From Bacteroidota bacterium (GTDB lineage: Bacteria; Bacteroidota; Bacteroidia; Chitinophagales; BACL12), in assembly GCA_016715425.1 (NCBI GenBank), contig JADKAC010000006.1, forward strand, positions 1-64,000: a stretch of DNA of 64,000 nucleotides, written 5' to 3'. A model generated the notes under the pieces. That model had not been told where the DNA came from. It was given only the letters and a program-made list of their open reading frames with translations, and made no database searches. Below, piece by piece: positions 39,880 through 48,741 of this stretch; within the stretch, counting starts at the first letter, position 1; each line of letters opens with the position of its first letter. The position numbers and the translations under genes are program-made.

Positions 39880-41211
39880 CTACACTTGCATAGTTTTCCA
39901 ATTGCCTTTCTTCAGATAATACCAACATAAAATTGCCAATGTAAACCAATACAAGAGTTCACTTGTCCAGGCGATAGTGAGATTAACATGTAATACCGGA
40001 ACCAGAATTACAACATAAATTACATATACTACTAAGGTTATTACTTCCAGTAATAAAGAATACTTAGTGGCCCCTGTACCGGTAACAGCTCGGAATAACA
40101 CACTTGCTACCGCCATCATTACAAGGCATAAACCGCATATTCGCACCGGATTTTTTGCGAGCTCAGTAATATGGGGATCATTGGTAAATATGCCGATAAA
40201 TAATTCCGGCATCAATACAATTAACAAACAAAACAGCATTGAAAACGAAATACTGATAACCAAAACTTTTTTCAATAAATCAAACATTTCCTCATGTCGG
40301 TTTTGACCAAGGATATTACTCACTAAAGAATTAGTGGCATTTGCAAATCCCCAGGTAGTTACGCCCAATACCATGTACACCTCTTTAGCCACATTAGATG
40401 CCGCCAAAGCCCCGCTACCCATGCGTTCAATCAACAAAAAAAACAATACCCATGTACCAGTAGAAAGCACATGCTGCATCACAACAGGTCCTGATAATTT
40501 TAATCCACTATATATCGCCCGCCAATCGAATCTCTTAAACTGAAATAAACCAAATTTTTTGCGAAAAGGCGATACAATAAGATATGCAAAGTTGATGATT
40601 ATTGCCACACAACTTGAAATCAGAGAAGCCAAACCTGCACCTGCAATTCCCATAGGAGGAAATCCAAACTTTCCAAACACCAAACTATAATTGAAAAATA
40701 TATTTACTACCAACATAGATAATGCACTCCAGGTGATAATTTGATTTTTCCCAATACTGGTATAAAAGGCTATAAATAGAAAAGCAAATGCCGCTAGAAA
40801 TAACTCCCAAACTCTGTAATTCAGATAAACCATTGCTGCTTCATACACTTCTTGCGAAGAAAATATGGGCTGAAGAAAAGAAGGCACTGCCCATTTTAAT
40901 ATTGCAAACATTACAAAACCCACAAAGAACATAAACAGAAAATTGTTATTAAATATGGTTCCTATACTCCTTTCATCCTTCTCTCCTGCTCTTCTCGAAA
41001 TAATAATTTGAATCCCTACTGACAATCCATAAGGTATCATAGTGAGCGTAATAAACAACAATGCCCCAATACCGCAAGCGGCTAATTCTGTCTCACCTAC
41101 TCTACCCATGAAAGCTACTCCAATCAGATTGATAATATTATTAAACAGACTGCTAATCATCAGCGGTAGGGAGATGTTGAAGATTTGACGATATGTTATC
41201 TGAAGTTGCAA
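39880..41211 (-). CDS. MATE-family efflux transporter
   Basis: This 443-residue inner-membrane protein has about 12 hydrophobic segments in two matching halves. N-terminal signatures are SLPLMISSLFNNIINLIGVA and FMGRVGETELAACG; the second half has ATNSLVSNILGQNR. It is of the NorM/DinF type, which exports cationic drugs or metabolites using a Na+ or H+ gradient. Coupling ion and substrate cannot be read from the sequence. It is monocistronic and convergent with the barrel gene at 39032. Confidence 0.9.
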   Translation of the reverse strand: MQLQITYRQIFNISLPLMISSLFNNIINLIGVAFMGRVGETELAACGIGALLFITLTMIPYGLSVGIQIIISRRAGEKDERSIGTIFNNNFLFMFFVGFVMFAILKWAVPSFLQPIFSSQEVYEAAMVYLNYRVWELFLAAFAFLFIAFYTSIGKNQIITWSALSMLVVNIFFNYSLVFGKFGFPPMGIAGAGLASLISSCVAIIINFAYLIVSPFRKKFGLFQFKRFDWRAIYSGLKLSGPVVMQHVLSTGTWVLFFLLIERMGSGALAASNVAKEVYMVLGVTTWGFANATNSLVSNILGQNRHEEMFDLLKKVLVISISFSMLFCLLIVLMPELFIGIFTNDPHITELAKNPVRICGLCLVMMAVASVLFRAVTGTGATKYSLLLEVITLVVYVIYVVILVPVLHVNLTIAWTSELLYWFTLAILCWYYLKKGNWKTMQV

Positions 41212-41510
41212 ATACCTATTATTGATAGTATGTTACGGCGGCCAAAGATATTTTAAAACAGCTTGTGATAAGTAATGTTTCCTTTGGCTCACCCCGATTT
41301 TAATCCGGCAAATATGCCTCTATTTTGCAACATACAGAATCGCTTATACTTAAATACAAATCAAGGTTTATAAATAAATTCATAGATTAATCCAATAGCA
41401 GTTTTGGAAATTTAACTAAAATATTACACGCTGTAAACATCGATTAAGCAGGCAGGTATTCAAATAAAGTTATTATTATTGCGTGCACTTAAAATTCTTA
41501 AAAAGAAGCT
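41212..41510. other. Divergent intergenic region
   Basis: No gene and no convincing promoter match; CTATTTTGCAAC near 41330 is the closest to a -7 box but is imperfect. Confidence 0.3.
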
Positions 41511-42155
41511 ATGAAGCGTTCTACATCAATGATTATTATCTCCGTACTCGGTATCGTGATTATTTATCTCGTTTATTCACTTATTACAGGAATCAGTGGT
41601 CCTATTAAGTTTGATAAAGAAAGTAAAATAAGATTCGCCGCCGTTGAACCTAAACTGGATGCTATTCGTAACCTGCAATTTGCTTATAAAGAAGTAAAAG
41701 GTACATACGCCTCCTCCTGGGATTCTTTATTTTATGTTATTGATCATGACAGCATGACTATTGAACGTAAATTATTAATTCCAAAAGCAAAATACAATGC
41801 AGAGCTTTATGGTAAAGATCCTAAAGTTGCGGATGATACCACAAAATTTGAAGTAACTTTTAATTCTCGTATTGCATTAAAGGATACTTTATTTAAAGAC
41901 AATAAATATAAAAGAGAAACTATTGCCGATATCCCTTTCAGTGGCGGACAAAAATTTTATATGAATGCCGGACTTATTGATGCAGGTGGTGGCAGAATTA
42001 AAGTGCCTGTGTTTATTGTTACAGCACCAAATAAATATTTATTAAAAGGATTAAATACTAAATATTTTAAACCTGATGAAGGATATCAAATGGGGAGTAT
42101 GTATGAAACCACTACTGAATATTTATACAAAAGAGAAGCGGTTGAATTTGAATAA
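41511..42155 (+). CDS. Membrane-anchored protein of unknown function
   Basis: This 214-residue protein has one N-terminal transmembrane helix (MIIISVLGIVIIYLVYSLIT), followed directly by a helix with a repeat of hydrophobic residues (FAAVEPKLDAIRNLQFAYKEV) and a soluble domain. That arrangement is reminiscent of pilin-like or pseudopilin proteins, but there is no prepilin peptidase site, so the likeness is only general. It probably faces the periplasm. A strong terminator follows, so it ends its transcript. Confidence 0.55.
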   Translation: MKRSTSMIIISVLGIVIIYLVYSLITGISGPIKFDKESKIRFAAVEPKLDAIRNLQFAYKEVKGTYASSWDSLFYVIDHDSMTIERKLLIPKAKYNAELYGKDPKVADDTTKFEVTFNSRIALKDTLFKDNKYKRETIADIPFSGGQKFYMNAGLIDAGGGRIKVPVFIVTAPNKYLLKGLNTKYFKPDEGYQMGSMYETTTEYLYKREAVEFE

Positions 42156-42166
42156 AAATAATTTTC

Positions 42167-42201
42167 AAAAAAAGCCCTGCTCAACTAGCAGGGCTTTTTT
42201 T
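42167..42201 (+). terminator. Rho-independent terminator
   Basis: AAAAAGCCCTGCT and AGCAGGGCTTTTT form a perfect stem with a short CAACT loop and a T-run. Confidence 0.9.
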
Positions 42202-42242
42202 ATGTAAAGTAATTAAGCTTTAATTTTTAACTTTAATCGCTT

Positions 42243-43100
42243 ATGCAGTCCTATATACATCCGGATTTTAATATCGCTTTCACAAGACATCTTTCTCTTT
42301 TTTTTGAGATTGATTACACGCATTTTAGCTACTGTATTTACAATGCTTCTTCGGGTGAAATTTCTGTGATAAAAAAAATTGTATTCAATCAACAATCAGA
42401 AATGCAATTCGATTTTGAAAAATTTCAGATTGCAGTGAATACCGAAGATACTCTGCATTGCCCGTATCACGAACAACATGCAGCTATTGCCTGGAGCCCC
42501 TTTACAGTAGTGCCTGCACAATTATTCGATTCAAACAATGTAAATAAATATCTCGATTTTATTTGCAATGATGATGTGGATTCCGCTACTCATTTTGAAT
42601 TTGCAGAATCATTGGATATGTATATTGTTTTTACACTACATCATAAACTCCGCTATTTTTTTGAGAAGGTTCAACCAAAAGTAATTTGGCATCATGCAAT
42701 CTTACCGTTCATGTTTTCTAATAAAACAATTGTTGAAAGTACAGATTCGGATCAAGTGTTTTTAGATGTAAAAGATGGCTATTATTTCCTAACATTATTT
42801 CGCAATACAAAACTTGTTTTTATCAATCGTTTTAATTTTAGTAATGCAGATGATTTTATGTATTACCTGTTATTAGCATGCGAACAAAAATCTTTCGATC
42901 GCAATATTTTGAACTTAAATATCTCAGGAGAATTGATTCAGGATTCTTTAATTTATAAAGAGCTATATAAATTTTTCATGCATATTTCTTTTAATCAAAA
43001 TCATGGGAATCTTCAGATTCCTGTTGATCTCGAAATTCCTTTTCATACTTTTTATACACTTTCAGGATTGCAATTATGCGAATCATTTCAGGCGATTTAA
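42243..43100 (+). CDS. DUF3822-family protein
   Basis: This 285-residue protein is of the Bacteroidota DUF3822 family, recognised mainly by its place directly before rsmD and coaD and by the actin-like core pattern (FEIDYTHFSYCIYN, FLDVKDGYYFLTLFRNTKLV, NLNISGEL). Function unknown. The end overlaps the rsmD start by 25 bases, which points to translational coupling. No signal peptide. Confidence 0.75.
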   Translation: MQSYIHPDFNIAFTRHLSLFFEIDYTHFSYCIYNASSGEISVIKKIVFNQQSEMQFDFEKFQIAVNTEDTLHCPYHEQHAAIAWSPFTVVPAQLFDSNNVNKYLDFICNDDVDSATHFEFAESLDMYIVFTLHHKLRYFFEKVQPKVIWHHAILPFMFSNKTIVESTDSDQVFLDVKDGYYFLTLFRNTKLVFINRFNFSNADDFMYYLLLACEQKSFDRNILNLNISGELIQDSLIYKELYKFFMHISFNQNHGNLQIPVDLEIPFHTFYTLSGLQLCESFQAI

Positions 43101-43606
43101 AAGGCAGAAGATTTAATCCGCCGGCAAAAATTCCGGCACGGCCTACAACAGATTCTGCAAAAGAAGGATTGTTTAATATTCTGATGAATATTATTGATTT
43201 TGAATCCGTAAGTTTTCTCGATTTATTTGGCGGCACCGGAAGTATCAGTTATGAGATGGGCTCTCGTGGTTGTACTGAAATAGTATGTATTGAAAAAGAT
43301 GTGAAGAGTGTAAATTTTATTCGTCAAACCGCAACAGAATTTCAATTGCCGGTGAATGTAATTCAAATGGATGTATTTGAATATATGCGAAGCACACGCA
43401 CTGCATTTGATGTAATATTTGCAGGGCCACCTTATAAGTTGGATTTATTAGATCAAATTCCGGAAGAAATTTTTGCTGCTGAATTATTAAAGCCCGGTGG
43501 TTTATTTATTTTAGAACATAATCCCCATCATAATTTTGATGCACATCCACATTTTAAACGCAAGCGAAATTACGGCACCACGATTTTCAGTATTTTTGAA
43601 TTGTGA
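43076..43606 (+). CDS. rsmD: 16S rRNA (guanine-N2)-methyltransferase RsmD
   Basis: This 176-residue protein begins RIISGDLKGRRFNPP, followed by RPTTDSAKEGLFNIL, both RsmD signatures. SAM motif I is FLDLFGGTGSISYE. RsmD methylates G966 of 16S rRNA. Motif IV, usually DPPY or NPPY and part of the active site, reads FAGPPY with Gly117 from a clean GGG codon. The frame is otherwise intact and the region is free of the indels seen at the left end, so the change is real or a single-base error. coaD overlaps by four bases. Confidence 0.88.
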   Translation: MRIISGDLKGRRFNPPAKIPARPTTDSAKEGLFNILMNIIDFESVSFLDLFGGTGSISYEMGSRGCTEIVCIEKDVKSVNFIRQTATEFQLPVNVIQMDVFEYMRSTRTAFDVIFAGPPYKLDLLDQIPEEIFAAELLKPGGLFILEHNPHHNFDAHPHFKRKRNYGTTIFSIFEL

Positions 43607-44076
43607 AAAATAATATAGCAGTTTTCCCGGGATCTTTTGACCCAATCACTCTTGGTCATGTAAACCTTGTGGAGCGCAGTCTTGCATTATACGATACTGT
43701 AATTATTGCAATTGGAAAAAATGCTCAAAAGCAAAATCTTTTCAGTCTGGAACAACGGATGATTTGGATTGCAGAAATTTTTTCAAAATATCCTCAAGTC
43801 GAAATTGCAAGCTATGAAGGATTGACAATTGATTTTTGTAAAAGCTGCAATTCAAAAGTATTATTGCGGGGATTAAGAAGCTCAGGTGATTTTGAATATG
43901 AAAAAAATATCGCATTAATAAACCGCACTTTAGTTCCGGAAATTGAAACTGTTTTTATGCTGAGCATTCCTGAGTTTGCACATATAAGCTCTACAATTGT
44001 GCGAGAACTTGTAAGATATAAAGGCAATATTGAGAACCTGGTTCCAGCTTGTGTTATAAGAGATATGCAGCAATAA
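43603..44076 (+). CDS. coaD: Phosphopantetheine adenylyltransferase
   Basis: This 157-residue enzyme starts with GTG overlapping the rsmD stop (GTGA). The nucleotidyltransferase signature FPGSFDPITLGH (TxGH-type) is near the N-terminus. LLRGLRSSGDFEYE and SSTIVRELVRYKG are the PPAT-specific later motifs (ISST/SxxxRE). It makes dephospho-CoA from 4'-phosphopantetheine and ATP. Its last 23 bases overlap the convergent NUDIX gene. Confidence 0.93.
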   Translation: MKNNIAVFPGSFDPITLGHVNLVERSLALYDTVIIAIGKNAQKQNLFSLEQRMIWIAEIFSKYPQVEIASYEGLTIDFCKSCNSKVLLRGLRSSGDFEYEKNIALINRTLVPEIETVFMLSIPEFAHISSTIVRELVRYKGNIENLVPACVIRDMQQ

Positions 44077-44683
44077 TTCCCGCATCCAGCACACTCTGAA
44101 TATTCTTATATGTTTGTTTATACTTATTTTCCAATTCCGAAGTAGTCACCCATTTTACATGTTCAATACCTTCTGCAATTTGTGGTATAAAATCAGTTTC
44201 ATTACTGCGCATTAAAAACCAATGTGTGATTTTTAAAACTTTATTGCCATTAATCAAATAGGTATGATATGTCTTCATCAATTTTTTAATTATCACCACA
44301 TCTTCCAAACCTGTTTCTTCCATTACTTCACGAATTGCAGCTTCAGGAATTTTTTCATTCAATTCTAATTTTCCTTTTGGCAAATCCCACATGCCATGTC
44401 GGTAAATCATCAACACATCTTTAGCATTATTCATCACAATTCCTCCCGCTGCTTTTATGATTTTATAATCGGAAAATAAATGTGAGCGAATTGCTTTAGC
44501 ATCATCACCATACACTGTTAAACTGCGCACAAGACCACCGGCTTCAATTTGTTGCATGGCTTTCTTAATCTCTTTACGCTGTGTAAAAAAAAATACCGGA
44601 CTGGTTTCGGTAGATTCAATTTCAGGTGCAGGTTTATCTTCATGGATAAATACAGGGATCTCGTTTATAAATATTTTATACAT
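44054..44683 (-). CDS. NUDIX hydrolase
   Basis: This is about 209 residues. The Nudix box GKLELNEKIPEAAIREVMEE plus TGL fits GX5EX7REUXEEXGU. An N-terminal extension precedes it, and AGGIVMNNAKDVLMIYRHGMWDLPKG leads into the box. It hydrolyses a nucleoside diphosphate linked to X; substrate unknown. The start is taken at MYKIFINEIP (44683); a start three codons earlier (44692) would overlap the pyrE ATG on the other strand. Its end overlaps coaD tail to tail. Confidence 0.88.
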   Translation of the reverse strand: MYKIFINEIPVFIHEDKPAPEIESTETSPVFFFTQRKEIKKAMQQIEAGGLVRSLTVYGDDAKAIRSHLFSDYKIIKAAGGIVMNNAKDVLMIYRHGMWDLPKGKLELNEKIPEAAIREVMEETGLEDVVIIKKLMKTYHTYLINGNKVLKITHWFLMRSNETDFIPQIAEGIEHVKWVTTSELENKYKQTYKNIQSVLDAGIIAAYLL

Positions 44684-44690
44684 TTGGCTC

Positions 44691-45332
44691 ATGTTGTTTG
44701 ATTTACAAATTGCAAAGCAATTCACAAAAAATTTACTGGAAATAGAAGCTGTTAAACTCAGCCCTCAGAAACCGTTTACATGGGCTTCCGGGTGGCAGTC
44801 ACCAATCTATTGTGATAACAGGTTAACACTTTCTTATCCGGCAATACGCAAGTTTATAAAAAATAACTTAGCAGAGATAGTGCGGCAAAAATTTCCTAAT
44901 ACAGAAATTGTTGCAGGTGTTGCTACTGCCGGAATCCCACATGGGTTGCTGGTGGCTGAACATTTGGGTTTGCCTTTTATTTATATTCGTTCCGAATCAA
45001 AAAAACATGGATTGACAAATATGATTGAAGGAAAAATTGCCAAAGGAAATAAAGTGGTGGTGATAGAAGATTTAATTTCCACAGGTGGCAGCAGTTTAAA
45101 AGCAGTGGAAGCATTGCGCAATGTTGGAGCCCATGTTACAGGATTAGCTGCTTTATTTACTTATGCATTTCCCGTTTCTGAACAAGCATTTCAAGATGCA
45201 GATTGTCCGTTTTTTACTTTAACCGATTATCCGGTTACAATTGAATTTGCAATGACGAATGGTATAATTCCAAATGAAACAGAAGCCTTATTAAAATCCT
45301 GGCGGCAAAATCCTTCTGTATGGATGAATTAA
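44691..45332 (+). CDS. pyrE: Orotate phosphoribosyltransferase
   Basis: This is 213 residues from MLFDLQIAKQF; the longer upstream frame lies inside the NUDIX gene and is not used. FTWASGWQSPIYCDNRLTLS is the OPRT N-terminal signature, and VVVIEDLISTGGSS is the PRPP-binding loop. It converts orotate and PRPP to OMP in pyrimidine synthesis. The start lies only seven bases from the divergent NUDIX start. It overlaps the next gene by 13 bases. A dCTP deaminase four genes on keeps a pyrimidine theme. Confidence 0.93.
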   Translation: MLFDLQIAKQFTKNLLEIEAVKLSPQKPFTWASGWQSPIYCDNRLTLSYPAIRKFIKNNLAEIVRQKFPNTEIVAGVATAGIPHGLLVAEHLGLPFIYIRSESKKHGLTNMIEGKIAKGNKVVVIEDLISTGGSSLKAVEALRNVGAHVTGLAALFTYAFPVSEQAFQDADCPFFTLTDYPVTIEFAMTNGIIPNETEALLKSWRQNPSVWMN

Positions 45333-45877
45333 ACAACTTGTTGCCATTAATTGCAACCGGCTTTGCAGCGGCTGGTATTACAATTATGCTTACCAGTGTT
45401 TTTATCTTTATTATCCTGCGCCGTTTTTGGTTGCACTTCCGAAAGAGTTTTCAAAATGACTTATTGAAATATGTAAGTAATGAATTAAGTGATTTGTCTT
45501 TGCACGAAAAAATATTAGCGCCGATGCAAGTTGATATGTTGCTTCATTTTGATACGTTTATGCAAACAACATTACCTGCCGAATTACCTGTTTTAAAAAT
45601 GTTTATTGATGAAAAACTTACTGAAGAATTGAAAGTGGTATTTAATACTGAAATGAAAAAAGCGTTGCCACAAATACTTGAAAAAAACTTCAGTGAATCA
45701 AAACAATTAAAATATTATTTTAAAGAAGGTGTGCGGGATTTAGCAAATCTTGTAACCGAAAAATTATATGAACGATTAATTCGCAAACTCCCGCTTTATA
45801 TTTTCATTGCACTTTGTTGTTCTGTTATAGGTGCTGTATTAGCTGCATTATTAGCGGGTGTAATATTCGCACAGTAA
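45320..45877 (+). CDS. Two-helix membrane protein of unknown function
   Basis: This 185-residue protein has a transmembrane helix near each end (ITIMLTSVFIFIILRRF and YIFIALCCSVIGAVLAALLAGVIF). The soluble middle (MQVDMLLHFDTFMQTTLPAELPVLKMFIDEKL) resembles part of the DUF445 membrane family, from memory only. It overlaps pyrE by 13 bases and lies 13 bases before the WD40 gene, so it belongs to this operon. Confidence 0.6.
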   Translation: MDELNNLLPLIATGFAAAGITIMLTSVFIFIILRRFWLHFRKSFQNDLLKYVSNELSDLSLHEKILAPMQVDMLLHFDTFMQTTLPAELPVLKMFIDEKLTEELKVVFNTEMKKALPQILEKNFSESKQLKYYFKEGVRDLANLVTEKLYERLIRKLPLYIFIALCCSVIGAVLAALLAGVIFAQ

Positions 45878-45890
45878 TTTACTTCTTATC

Positions 45891-46808
45891 ATGTTGCCTT
45901 CTCAAATACAAATTAAAAAACATAAAGAATACAGCGGACACACTGCTGCTATTTACCGATTAATTGAAGGTTACAATACCAATACATTTATTTCTGCCGG
46001 TGGTGATGGCTTAGTTGCTGTATGGAATTTATCAGAAGATAATGTCGGCAATGCAATAGCGAAAACTACATCCTCTATTTTCAGTGTGTGTAAATTACCC
46101 GGCACTTCACTTATTGCTGTTGGTCAACTAACAGGTGCATTACAAATTATTGATACAGAAACGCATTCTATAATTATAGATATCACACAAAGTCCGCATA
46201 TTATTTTTGATATCACAGTAAATGAAAACTATCTATTTGCATCATCAGGAAAAGGAAATGTATTTGTGTTTGATATTTCAAATTTTCAATTAATACATAC
46301 AATTTTATTAAGCGAAAAAAGTATTCGCTGTTTGCATATAATAAATGAAAATATGTATGCAGGTGCAAGCGATAATTATTTATATAAAATTTCTTTGCAT
46401 GATTTCAGTTTCGAGAAAATAGAAACCCCACATACCAATTCTATTTTTTCATTAACATACATTCCAAACACACAGCAATTAATTTCCGGATCAAGAGATG
46501 CGCAATTGGGAATAATTAATTTAAATGATGAAACACATTCCATGCGATTAATACCCGCACATTTAAACACCATAAATCATATTGCATATTGCGCCGGCAA
46601 TGGCATTATAGCCACGGCATCTCGTGATAAAACAATCCGGCTTTGGAATGCCGAAGATTTTACTTTGCTGAAAGTGATAGATACTAAATACGAAGCACAT
46701 AAAAATTCTGTGAACAATGTATTTTGGACAGCGGATTCCAAGTTCCTAATTTCGTGCGGCGATGATCGTCGCATAATTCAATGGCAAATTTTAATAGATA
46801 ACAAATGA
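45891..46808 (+). CDS. WD40-repeat protein
   Basis: This 305-residue protein consists of about seven WD-like blades: FISAGGDGLVAVWNL (first), LISGSRDAQLGIINL, ATASRDKTIRLWNAED and SCGDDRRIIQWQIL (last). They form a beta-propeller for protein contacts. No signal peptide; probably cytosolic. It overlaps the dcd start by four bases (ATGA), so they are translationally coupled. Its partner is unknown. Confidence 0.85.
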   Translation: MLPSQIQIKKHKEYSGHTAAIYRLIEGYNTNTFISAGGDGLVAVWNLSEDNVGNAIAKTTSSIFSVCKLPGTSLIAVGQLTGALQIIDTETHSIIIDITQSPHIIFDITVNENYLFASSGKGNVFVFDISNFQLIHTILLSEKSIRCLHIINENMYAGASDNYLYKISLHDFSFEKIETPHTNSIFSLTYIPNTQQLISGSRDAQLGIINLNDETHSMRLIPAHLNTINHIAYCAGNGIIATASRDKTIRLWNAEDFTLLKVIDTKYEAHKNSVNNVFWTADSKFLISCGDDRRIIQWQILIDNK

Positions 46809-47341
46809 TACTTACCGACAAGGGGATTTTAGAAGAAATGGAAAAAGGCACGATACTGATTGAACCCTATCGTGAGGACTGTCTTGGAACCAATAGTTAC
46901 GATGTGCATCTGGGCCGCTACCTTGCCGTATATAAAGATCATATCCTGGATGCAAAAAAGCATAATCTGATTGATGAAATAATTATTCCCGACGAAGGCA
47001 TCGTCATTTTTCCCGGCACACTTTATCTTGGCGTAACTGAGGAATATACCGAAACACATGCACACGTTCCTTTCTTAGAAGGCAAGTCCAGTGTTGGTCG
47101 TTTGGGTATTGATATCCATGCCACAGCCGGCAAAGGCGATGTCGGTTTTTGCAACACATGGACACTCGAAATTTCGTGTGCGCAGCCAGTGCGTATTTAT
47201 TACGGCATGCCTATCGGACAATTAATTTATTTCGAAGTAAATGGCGAAATACAGAATTACTACAACAAAAAGAAAGACGCCAAATACATTAACCGCACCA
47301 TCCGCCCGGTGGAAAGTATGATGTTTAAGAATAAGTTTTGA
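46805..47341 (+). CDS. dcd: dCTP deaminase
   Basis: This 178-residue enzyme shows LGTNSYDVHLG near the N-terminus. LEGKSSVGRLGIDIHATAGK carries the catalytic and nucleotide-binding motifs, including the HxTAGxGD region, and EGKSS is the active-site Ser/Glu motif. It deaminates dCTP to dUTP for dTTP synthesis; a bifunctional dCTP deaminase/dUTPase form cannot be excluded. It is the last gene of the pyrE run, and the defence-like insert follows. Confidence 0.9.
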   Translation: MILTDKGILEEMEKGTILIEPYREDCLGTNSYDVHLGRYLAVYKDHILDAKKHNLIDEIIIPDEGIVIFPGTLYLGVTEEYTETHAHVPFLEGKSSVGRLGIDIHATAGKGDVGFCNTWTLEISCAQPVRIYYGMPIGQLIYFEVNGEIQNYYNKKKDAKYINRTIRPVESMMFKNKF

Positions 47342-47387
47342 GGAAATTAGATTTCGGTTGGTAGGGATATTAACCAATAAGGAAAAA

Positions 47388-48221
47388 ATGATATATAAAT
47401 TATTCTCTACCATGAAAAAATTATTTGTATTATTTAAAAATATAACACTAGTATGGAGAGCCATTCTAATTACTTTAATTGTTGCAATTGCTATTTCATT
47501 TTTCATCTATTATTCTAATACAAAGGAAAACGATCTTGGAAATTTTGGTGATGCTATTTCAGGAATAGTTGGAACTATACTAACCTTTTTTTCAGGTGTA
47601 TTGATTTACTTTTCATTTAGAGAGCAATCTAAAACAAATATTAAGGCGGATAAAGAATTAACCCATATTAGGGCAGTACACTATTATGGCTTGTTGGAAA
47701 AGCAACTCCCAGAATTTGAACCTTCATTATTAGAGTGGATAAATGAAATTCCTTCTGTTTACCTAAGTTACACTGCTAATAGGTTTCATGAATTAAGTCA
47801 AAACCCTCCTATTATTAAATTAAGAAACTATATCCAAGATATTCTTGAATATATTGTATTTCGTTCCAAAGCTGGTGCACCAATAGATAAGCACATGCAT
47901 CAATTTAGACATCTGCTTTTAAGGTTTGAGGCGATATCGAATCTACAGTTACGCATGCTTCAAAGTGATACTTTCTTAGGAAAAATTTTAATCTCCTCAT
48001 ATCACCGAATTTATGACGAATATATTGTTCAAATCGATGTTAACTTATTTAGTCTTGGCATTTTAGATTTGAATGAACTTATTGAGATAGATAATAATGA
48101 TCGTAATAATAGCCGTAACCGTGCTTTTGCAACAGTTTATATTAATTTTTTAATGACCACTAGACAAATAATTGAAAGAATCAGAGAAATCAATATCAAG
48201 ATTTCAATTATTGATGAGTAA
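47388..48221 (+). CDS. Membrane protein resembling putative phage abortive infection proteins (AbiC-like)
   Basis: This protein is about 277 residues. It has two N-terminal membrane helices (ILITLIVAIAISFFIYY and GIVGTILTFFSGVLIYFSF) joined by NDLGNFGDAISG, then a long helical cytosolic domain. The LGxFGD pattern between the helices and the QSK coil after them resemble the putative AbiC family (PF16872). This recognition is tentative. The ATG at 47388 follows an AAGG sequence and is preferred over TTG 47358. A toxin-antitoxin pair and an MNT gene follow, consistent with a defence role. Confidence 0.5.
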   Translation: MIYKLFSTMKKLFVLFKNITLVWRAILITLIVAIAISFFIYYSNTKENDLGNFGDAISGIVGTILTFFSGVLIYFSFREQSKTNIKADKELTHIRAVHYYGLLEKQLPEFEPSLLEWINEIPSVYLSYTANRFHELSQNPPIIKLRNYIQDILEYIVFRSKAGAPIDKHMHQFRHLLLRFEAISNLQLRMLQSDTFLGKILISSYHRIYDEYIVQIDVNLFSLGILDLNELIEIDNNDRNNSRNRAFATVYINFLMTTRQIIERIREINIKISIIDE

Positions 48222-48250
48222 AGTAAAGAACCAAACTTATGTTATTCCTT

Positions 48251-48370
48251 CCCCCATGTTCCCTTGCCTGTCCAAGCCGGTTCCTCAACCAGAAGCTATG
48301 TGCGGTGGCTGTTGAGTACCTGCGTAAATATTAAGAATTGTTTTTATCAATACGCAGGTTCCCACTGGCA
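48251..48370 (+). repeat. 120-bp direct repeat D, left copy (contains R2 hairpin core)
   Basis: Nearly identical to 49084-49203: CCTCAACCAGAAGCTATGTG, GTTGAGNACCTGCGT and ATTGTTTTTATCAATACGCA. Inside, GGTTCCTCAACCAG pairs with CTGTTGAG-ACC. The core is also the R2 hairpin found at 15842 and 19541. The left copy is followed by GGGGAACCTGC, an inverted match to its own GCAGGTTCCC. Confidence 0.75.
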
Positions 48371-48442
48371 GTCGCACAAAGGCAAAATGCGGGGAACCTG
48401 CTGAGACATAAGAGATAAGCTACCTTGTCTGCCTAATTGAAT

Positions 48443-48473
48443 TTGGTCAATTCAAAATAATGTAATTACTTTG
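48443..48473 (+). promoter_or_regulatory. Promoter and possible operator of mazEF
   Basis: TTG (48443-48445), 21 bases, then TACTTTG (48467-48473). The symmetrical GAATTTGGTCAATTC (48439-48453) covers the -33 element, and GTAATTAC overlaps the -7 box. An AbrB-like antitoxin such as MazE would bind sites of this kind; binding is inferred. Confidence 0.45.
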
Positions 48474-48495
48474 TAATCACACTTAAATAAATTTT

Positions 48496-48741
48496 ATGGA
48501 CATATCAGTAATATCAATTGGAAATTCTAAAGGCATTCGATTAACAAAAACCTTAATTGAGAAATATAACATCAAGGATACTCTTGAAGTGATTCTTGAA
48601 AAGGACTATATCATTCTAAAACCAAAAACAGCTTCAAGAATTGGCTGGGATAAGGCTTTCAAAAAAATGCATAATAATGGTGATGATAAGCTTTTTATTT
48701 CGGATGTGTTTGAAGATGAAAACTTTGAAGAATGGAGTTAA
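48496..48741 (+). CDS. mazE: MazE/AbrB-type antitoxin
   Basis: This 81-residue protein has the SpoVT/AbrB swapped-hairpin N-terminus (VISIGNSKGIRLTKTLIEKY, LEVILEKDYIILKP), which binds DNA. The acidic C-terminus (DVFEDENFEEWS) would wrap and block the toxin. It overlaps mazF by 10 bases, the usual antitoxin-toxin coupling. It lies between two direct repeats. Confidence 0.88.
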   Translation: MDISVISIGNSKGIRLTKTLIEKYNIKDTLEVILEKDYIILKPKTASRIGWDKAFKKMHNNGDDKLFISDVFEDENFEEWS

